A stretch of DNA of 64,000 nucleotides from Verrucomicrobiota bacterium (GTDB lineage: Bacteria; Verrucomicrobiota; Verrucomicrobiia; Opitutales; Intestinicryptomonadaceae), in contig QALA01000051.1 of the NCBI GenBank assembly GCA_003343565.1, forward strand, positions 1-64,000, given 5' to 3'. A program made the translations under genes and the position numbers. The notes beneath the pieces were generated by a model. That model saw only the letters and a list, made by a program, of their open reading frames with translations, was not told the origin of the DNA and ran no database searches. Positions 62,797-64,000 of the stretch are shown in pieces. Numbering within the stretch: position 1 is the first letter of the stretch; the number at the start of each line of letters is the position of its first letter.

Positions 62797-63088
62797 TATA
62801 AACTTGTAAAAGCAGCCTGCCCGCGGGGCTGTGTTCGACGGAAACAGCATGCGGCGACCGATGTCCTCCGCGGCAAAATCTGCAATGTCCTGATGGGCAG
62901 TCGGGAGCTTTGCGCTAACCGGAATTAGGATTGTCGGCGCGATTGTAAGGCTCCGACACCGCCCCGCAACAATTCGCATTCCAAACTTTTGGCGCCGGCC
63001 GTCATGCGCGCCTTTCGTGCCGCACTCCCGCGTTTCGAAGCGCACCGGGCGTTGAGCAATTCGCGTTGCCCCGCAAATTGCGCGGCAT
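62797..63088. other. Non-coding region between SDR and flavin reductase
   Basis: 292 bp between convergent genes. A weak stem around 62815-62835 has no T-run. Nothing else is seen. Confidence 0.4.
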
Positions 63089-63649
63089 TTACTTCAGGCC
63101 GGAACGCCGAAAGCACGGGGGAAGCTTGGACTGCATTTCCTTTCTAAAATCCCAACGCCTCCCTTCGGAGACGAACGTTCCGTCGCCTACTGCGCTGAAG
63201 AGCTTGCGCTTTTTCGCGTCCGAACTCTCCCACGCCTTGACGGCTTCCAATATCACTATGTCGCGGCGTTTAATATAGTCCCGAACCTTGCATTCGATAT
63301 TGTACGCGCAATCTTGAATCAGCGGCGCGCCCACCATTTTCGCCCTCTTGGCGGTCAGGCCGAACTTTTTGAACTTGTCGCACCCGCTCCCCGAACACGT
63401 CCCTATTCCGACAGCCTTCCCGACGAGGGAGATATCCGGAATCGCCGCGACACACTCGCCGGCGTTCATCAGGGCGTCGAACGAATAGTTCCACGGCCCC
63501 GTCACGATTGCGAAAAGCGGCTCGAAGGCTATGGGCGTTGACCACGATATCGTCATCATGTTTTTCCTTTTCCCGACCGCGGTGGAAACGATTAAAACGG
63601 GAGCCGGCTCAATCAGGGTAAAGACTTTTTCCAACAAAAAATTTTTCAT
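63089..63649 (-). CDS. Flavin reductase-like (flavoredoxin) protein
   Basis: 186 residues. PAPVLIVSTAVGKRKNMMTISW and PIAFEPLFAIVTGPWNYSFDALMNAGECVAAIP give the FMN-binding split-barrel of the flavin reductase family. DISLVGKAVGIGTCSGSGCDKF holds two Cys, and the last third is IECKVRDYIKRRDIVILEAV. It probably transfers electrons from NAD(P)H via FMN to a partner. I start at ATG 63649; the frame extends only to a TTG. It ends the redox cluster on the opposite strand. Confidence 0.88.
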   Translation of the reverse strand: MKNFLLEKVFTLIEPAPVLIVSTAVGKRKNMMTISWSTPIAFEPLFAIVTGPWNYSFDALMNAGECVAAIPDISLVGKAVGIGTCSGSGCDKFKKFGLTAKRAKMVGAPLIQDCAYNIECKVRDYIKRRDIVILEAVKAWESSDAKKRKLFSAVGDGTFVSEGRRWDFRKEMQSKLPPCFRRSGLK

Positions 63650-64000
63650 AATCAATATCGGATTCCGACAATGAGAAACTCCAAAAAATTCGCATACAAA
63701 AAAGACGCCGAAAATTCAAAGCAATTTTTTAATGCCCCTCCCGTTCCCTCCCCGCCAAACCGCCCGCATTTTCGCATATCCGAATATGCGCACGCCCGCG
63801 CGAAAACGCCAAGCGACAAGTAGCAAACGCAGAAAGAAAGGCGCATTCAAAATGCCGGCGCTCGATGCAAAAAGCTACAATCCAACCCGCGCCGAACGCG
63901 CACAGCCCCCGCACCCCTCCGGCAACACCACCCAAATTTCGCAGAAAAGCATACGGAAAGAAGCGCGATTCGGCCGCCAATCCCGCCGCATTTCCCAAGC
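63650..64000. other. Non-coding right end of the window
   Basis: 351 bp upstream of the flavin reductase gene. A-rich on the plus strand with no convincing gene; a short frame on the minus strand is Ala/Arg/Gly-rich by composition. Confidence 0.4.

Noticed and set aside
63729..63998. Minus-strand 89-codon frame at the right end
   Set aside because: Ala/Gly/Arg-rich composition, no ribosome site and no recognisable domain.

Overview
The window reads as one contiguous piece of a GC-rich bacterial chromosome. My best guess is Verrucomicrobiota (Opitutia-like). The basis is an LysM protein inside the dcw cluster, an FtsZ with altered GTPase motifs, tandem RNase HII and HIII genes, and DAP-type murein genes. 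This is inference from gene repertoire only, because no rRNA gene is present.

Layout. 1-7355 (minus strand) holds a tightly packed biotin operon, bioB-bioA-bioF-bioG/bioC fusion-bioD, followed by a HAD phosphatase and the start of recD2, which runs off the window. 8037-8309 is an HU protein. 8781-11874 is a four-gene block that looks like the packaging module of a Mu-type phage with no other phage genes nearby. 12384-17168 carries a U32 peptidase/hydroxylation protein, a Cys-rich DUF6485 protein, then rpoN-tsaB and an alanine-racemase-fold protein that has lost its PLP lysine. 17169-19509 is mostly non-coding with a 156/157-bp tandem repeat and one secreted protein. 19510-27369 has a low-complexity Arg-rich/acidic protein, rhaA, glycerate kinase, comM and a purine permease. 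27370-29227 is non-coding with a 205-bp tandem repeat.

29228-48063 is a complete division and cell wall (dcw) cluster under an MraZ-box promoter: mraZ, rsmH, ftsL, ftsI, murE, murF, mraY, murD, an LysM protein, ftsW, murG, murC, ddl, ftsQ, ftsA, ftsZ. murB is not in it. Start/stop overlaps of 1-4 bp run through much of it. 48068-54366 (minus strand) carries a K+ channel, an Rrf2-reverse rubrerythrin pair, Ogt, a CDF transporter, a small secreted protein, rnhB and rnhC.

54607-63649 looks like an accessory region. It has a Tat-exported superoxide dismutase, a tRNA-Leu, and then a lower-GC redox cluster: LysR, Tat-exported alcohol dehydrogenase, aldo/keto reductase, secreted SUMF-family protein, DoxX, AraC regulator, an SDR with a signal peptide, and a flavin reductase. 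Two regulatory circuits can be read directly: a perfect palindrome between lysR and the dehydrogenase promoter, and two mirror-image copies of a three-heptamer operator, one in front of doxX/araC and one in front of the SDR.

The most unusual items are the racemase-fold protein without its catalytic lysine, the FtsZ with changed T4 and T7 loops, the orphan Mu-type packaging block, the mirrored AraC operators around an envelope redox cluster, and long low-complexity insertions or tails in otherwise ordinary enzymes (BioC, MurF, the small-terminase-like protein, the K+ channel).
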